Assembly: GCA_013824385.1 (NCBI GenBank)
Contig: PNNU01000171.1
Span: 1 to 7,189 of the forward strand
Reading direction: 5' to 3'
DNA: 7,189 nt
DNA from: Anaerolinea sp.
GTDB lineage: Bacteria > Chloroflexota > Anaerolineae > Anaerolineales > Anaerolineaceae
The notes under the pieces were generated by a model. The model searched no databases. It had not been told where the DNA came from and saw only the letters and a list, made by a program, of their open reading frames with translations. How positions within the stretch are numbered: position 1 is the first letter of the stretch; each line of letters begins with the position of its first letter. Made by a program: the position numbers and the translations under genes. Below, in pieces: positions 6,194 to 7,189 of the stretch.

Positions 6194-7063
6194 CTAATGA
6201 GGGATCAATACCCATTCACCTTTATCAAACACATACCCCGCGGGAAGTGCATTGTACTTTTTCAGCAGGTTAGCATTTAAAAGTAAAAACTTTGCAAGTT
6301 CCTCTATGGTGACGCCATCTTTCTCCACCTCGTACGCAGAAAAAGACGGCAGTCCGGTTACATCACTCGTATTAACTGGAATGATCAGGATCTTGTCCAC
6401 AAATAGAAACTCCGGCATTTTGAAATTGACCGCTCGGATCGCTTCCTCGGAGGTATTGTAAGTCTCTGTAAGCAAAATAAACCCTTCCCCTTCAATTATT
6501 CTGTGGATCACAAGTTGAGGCGATACGCCGATGAGAGTCTCCAGCAGATGAGGTGAAATCGCGGTCGGGCTGACCACCATAATAGTCACTGTCGGTTTTA
6601 CTGCGCGGGTTGGTGTAGCAGATGGAAGCGGGGTCTCAATCGTCGCAGACGGGACAATCATCGTCGGGATCTGCGTGCTTGGCGCATAGACCAACATTCC
6701 TTCCAAACCGAGAATCCGAATAATACCAAACAGATTACCTGCAATGAATCCAAGGATCAACACACTGATCAACAAGACAATCGGGAGCCAGGGTCTCGGT
6801 TTGGAACCACCTGGATAACGGGCCCGCAGTTCTTTCGGTAAAGGTCCGATCTTTTCTTTCAGATATACCGGACACACTGAATATTTCCCATTCAGGCAAT
6901 GTTGTCGTTGTTGATTGAGATTGACAATCGCTACCGGCTTGGCATGATAACAGCAATTGTGTTGGGAAGGGTAAGAAAGGGCTGTCTCGGGATCGTCGCA
7001 AAACCCCAGATATGGACAGAGCGTTCCATTTCTCCCACTGATTTCAGTTTTATCGTTTGCCAT
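6194..7063 (-). CDS. Membrane-anchored Cys-rich protein with C-terminal LysM-like domains
   Basis: From ATG this is 289 residues. The cytoplasmic N-terminal part is Cys-rich: LCPYLGFC, HNCCYHAK, QHCLNG and VCPVY, with Cys at 16, 22, 37, 38, 56 and 64. The spacing resembles a domain seen in Chloroflexota LysM proteins and could bind a metal, which is an inference. One membrane segment follows (about 93-116), then a Pro/Thr-rich spacer (about 128-172) suited to crossing a cell wall. Two degenerate LysM-like units come last: about 185-231, ending VDKILIIPVN, and about 242-289, with the pattern TIEELAKFLLLNANLLKKYN and ending EWVLIPH. LysM domains bind peptidoglycan or related glycans, but these copies are weak matches. 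An in-frame GTG at 7069 would add two residues (M-D); ATG is preferred, with GGA 9 nt upstream. This is the first complete gene of the - strand cluster, directly behind the promoter, and probably leads the transcript. Confidence 0.8.
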   Translation of the reverse strand: MANDKTEISGRNGTLCPYLGFCDDPETALSYPSQHNCCYHAKPVAIVNLNQQRQHCLNGKYSVCPVYLKEKIGPLPKELRARYPGGSKPRPWLPIVLLISVLILGFIAGNLFGIIRILGLEGMLVYAPSTQIPTMIVPSATIETPLPSATPTRAVKPTVTIMVVSPTAISPHLLETLIGVSPQLVIHRIIEGEGFILLTETYNTSEEAIRAVNFKMPEFLFVDKILIIPVNTSDVTGLPSFSAYEVEKDGVTIEELAKFLLLNANLLKKYNALPAGYVFDKGEWVLIPH

Positions 7064-7089
7064 ATCCACTAATCCAGTTTACACAAAAT

Positions 7090-7118
7090 AATTTAATTGA
7101 GTTACTTTCTTGTGTCAA
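7090..7118 (-). promoter_or_regulatory. Sigma-70-type promoter of the - strand gene cluster
   Basis: On the - strand there is a perfect -35 box TTGACA (7118-7113), a 17-bp spacer and a -10-like box TAAATT (7095-7090; 4 of 6 consensus bases). Transcription would begin near 7083, giving a leader of about 20 nt before the ATG of the LysM-like gene. No promoter of comparable quality was seen in the other gaps of the cluster. A short imperfect inverted repeat, GAGAG-TTA-TCTC, lies just upstream of the -35 box. Confidence 0.6.
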
Positions 7119-7141
7119 GAGATAACTCTCAGCACGACTTG

Positions 7142-7189
7142 TTAATTGCTTTCGTGAATTTCTTCATTATTTACAGGAGTAACTTCTAC
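7142..7189 (-). CDS. Possible C-terminal end of an upstream - strand gene
   Basis: The - strand is open from the window edge for 15 codons and ends at TAA (7144-7142), reading VEVTPVNNEEIHESN. The composition is plausible for a hydrophilic protein tail, but 15 codons cannot be told apart from chance. The opposite strand carries AGGAG at 7175-7179 and could instead be the leader of a + strand gene starting just past the edge. Confidence 0.25.
   Translation of the reverse strand, partial: VEVTPVNNEEIHESN

Noticed and set aside
6252..6461. A 69-codon + strand open frame opposite the LysM-like gene
   Set aside because: It lies wholly antisense to a gene with clear domain structure, has no ribosome-binding site that I can see, and its composition is that of a reverse-strand shadow. 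The same applies to other overlapping frames on both strands, such as 314-610, 499-756, 1970-2197, 2412-2603 and 4526-4762.
7113..7135. GAGAG-TTA-TCTC repeat next to the promoter as an operator
   Set aside because: The arms are only 4-5 bp and the match is no better than expected by chance; mentioned in the promoter entry only.
7171..7189. Leader of a + strand gene (AGGAG at 7175-7179)
   Set aside because: No start codon falls inside the window, so it cannot be supported over the competing - strand reading.

Overview
The window looks like chromosomal DNA of a Chloroflexota bacterium, probably class Anaerolineae. This is an inference from protein types: a Cys-rich, membrane-anchored LysM-like protein, a long DUF4012 protein with an extra N-terminal domain, a DUF2723 (TMEM260/GT117-type) membrane protein, and small secreted proteins with Thr/Pro-rich linkers. 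No rRNA or tRNA is present to confirm the taxonomy.

Layout. Positions 1-214 hold the right end of an IS3-family insertion sequence on the + strand: the last 58 codons of the transposase, including the catalytic Glu, followed by a clear right terminal inverted repeat ending in CA. All other complete genes lie on the - strand, so read them from right to left. First comes a membrane-anchored LysM-like protein (6194-7063) behind a good sigma-70-type promoter (7090-7118). Next is a low-molecular-weight phosphatase (5638-6153) with an intact CX5R loop but no ordinary start codon. Then come an 873-aa DUF4012 membrane protein (2962-5583), a 147-aa secreted protein of unknown function (2419-2862), a perfect 12-bp stem hairpin with a T-run (2357-2388), a 513-aa DUF2723 polytopic membrane protein (804-2345) and a small lipoprotein (293-772). 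At the right edge, 7142-7189 may be the tail of one more - strand gene.

How the genes may work together. Almost every product is predicted to sit in or outside the membrane, and the one soluble enzyme belongs to the phosphatase family that often accompanies surface-polysaccharide genes. The simplest reading is a cell-envelope locus for glycan or glycoprotein assembly. DUF2723 would be a candidate lipid-linked-sugar glycosyltransferase, and DUF4012 a candidate surface-polymer attachment or assembly protein. These roles are inferred from family and context.

The points most worth checking are the phosphatase gene's missing start codon, the terminator-like hairpin only 14 nt before the DUF2723 start codon, the two competing starts of the secreted protein, the missing ribosome-binding site of the DUF4012 gene, and the LCP-like look of the DUF4012 core. 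No CRISPR array, RNA gene, toxin-antitoxin pair or recognisable defence system was seen.
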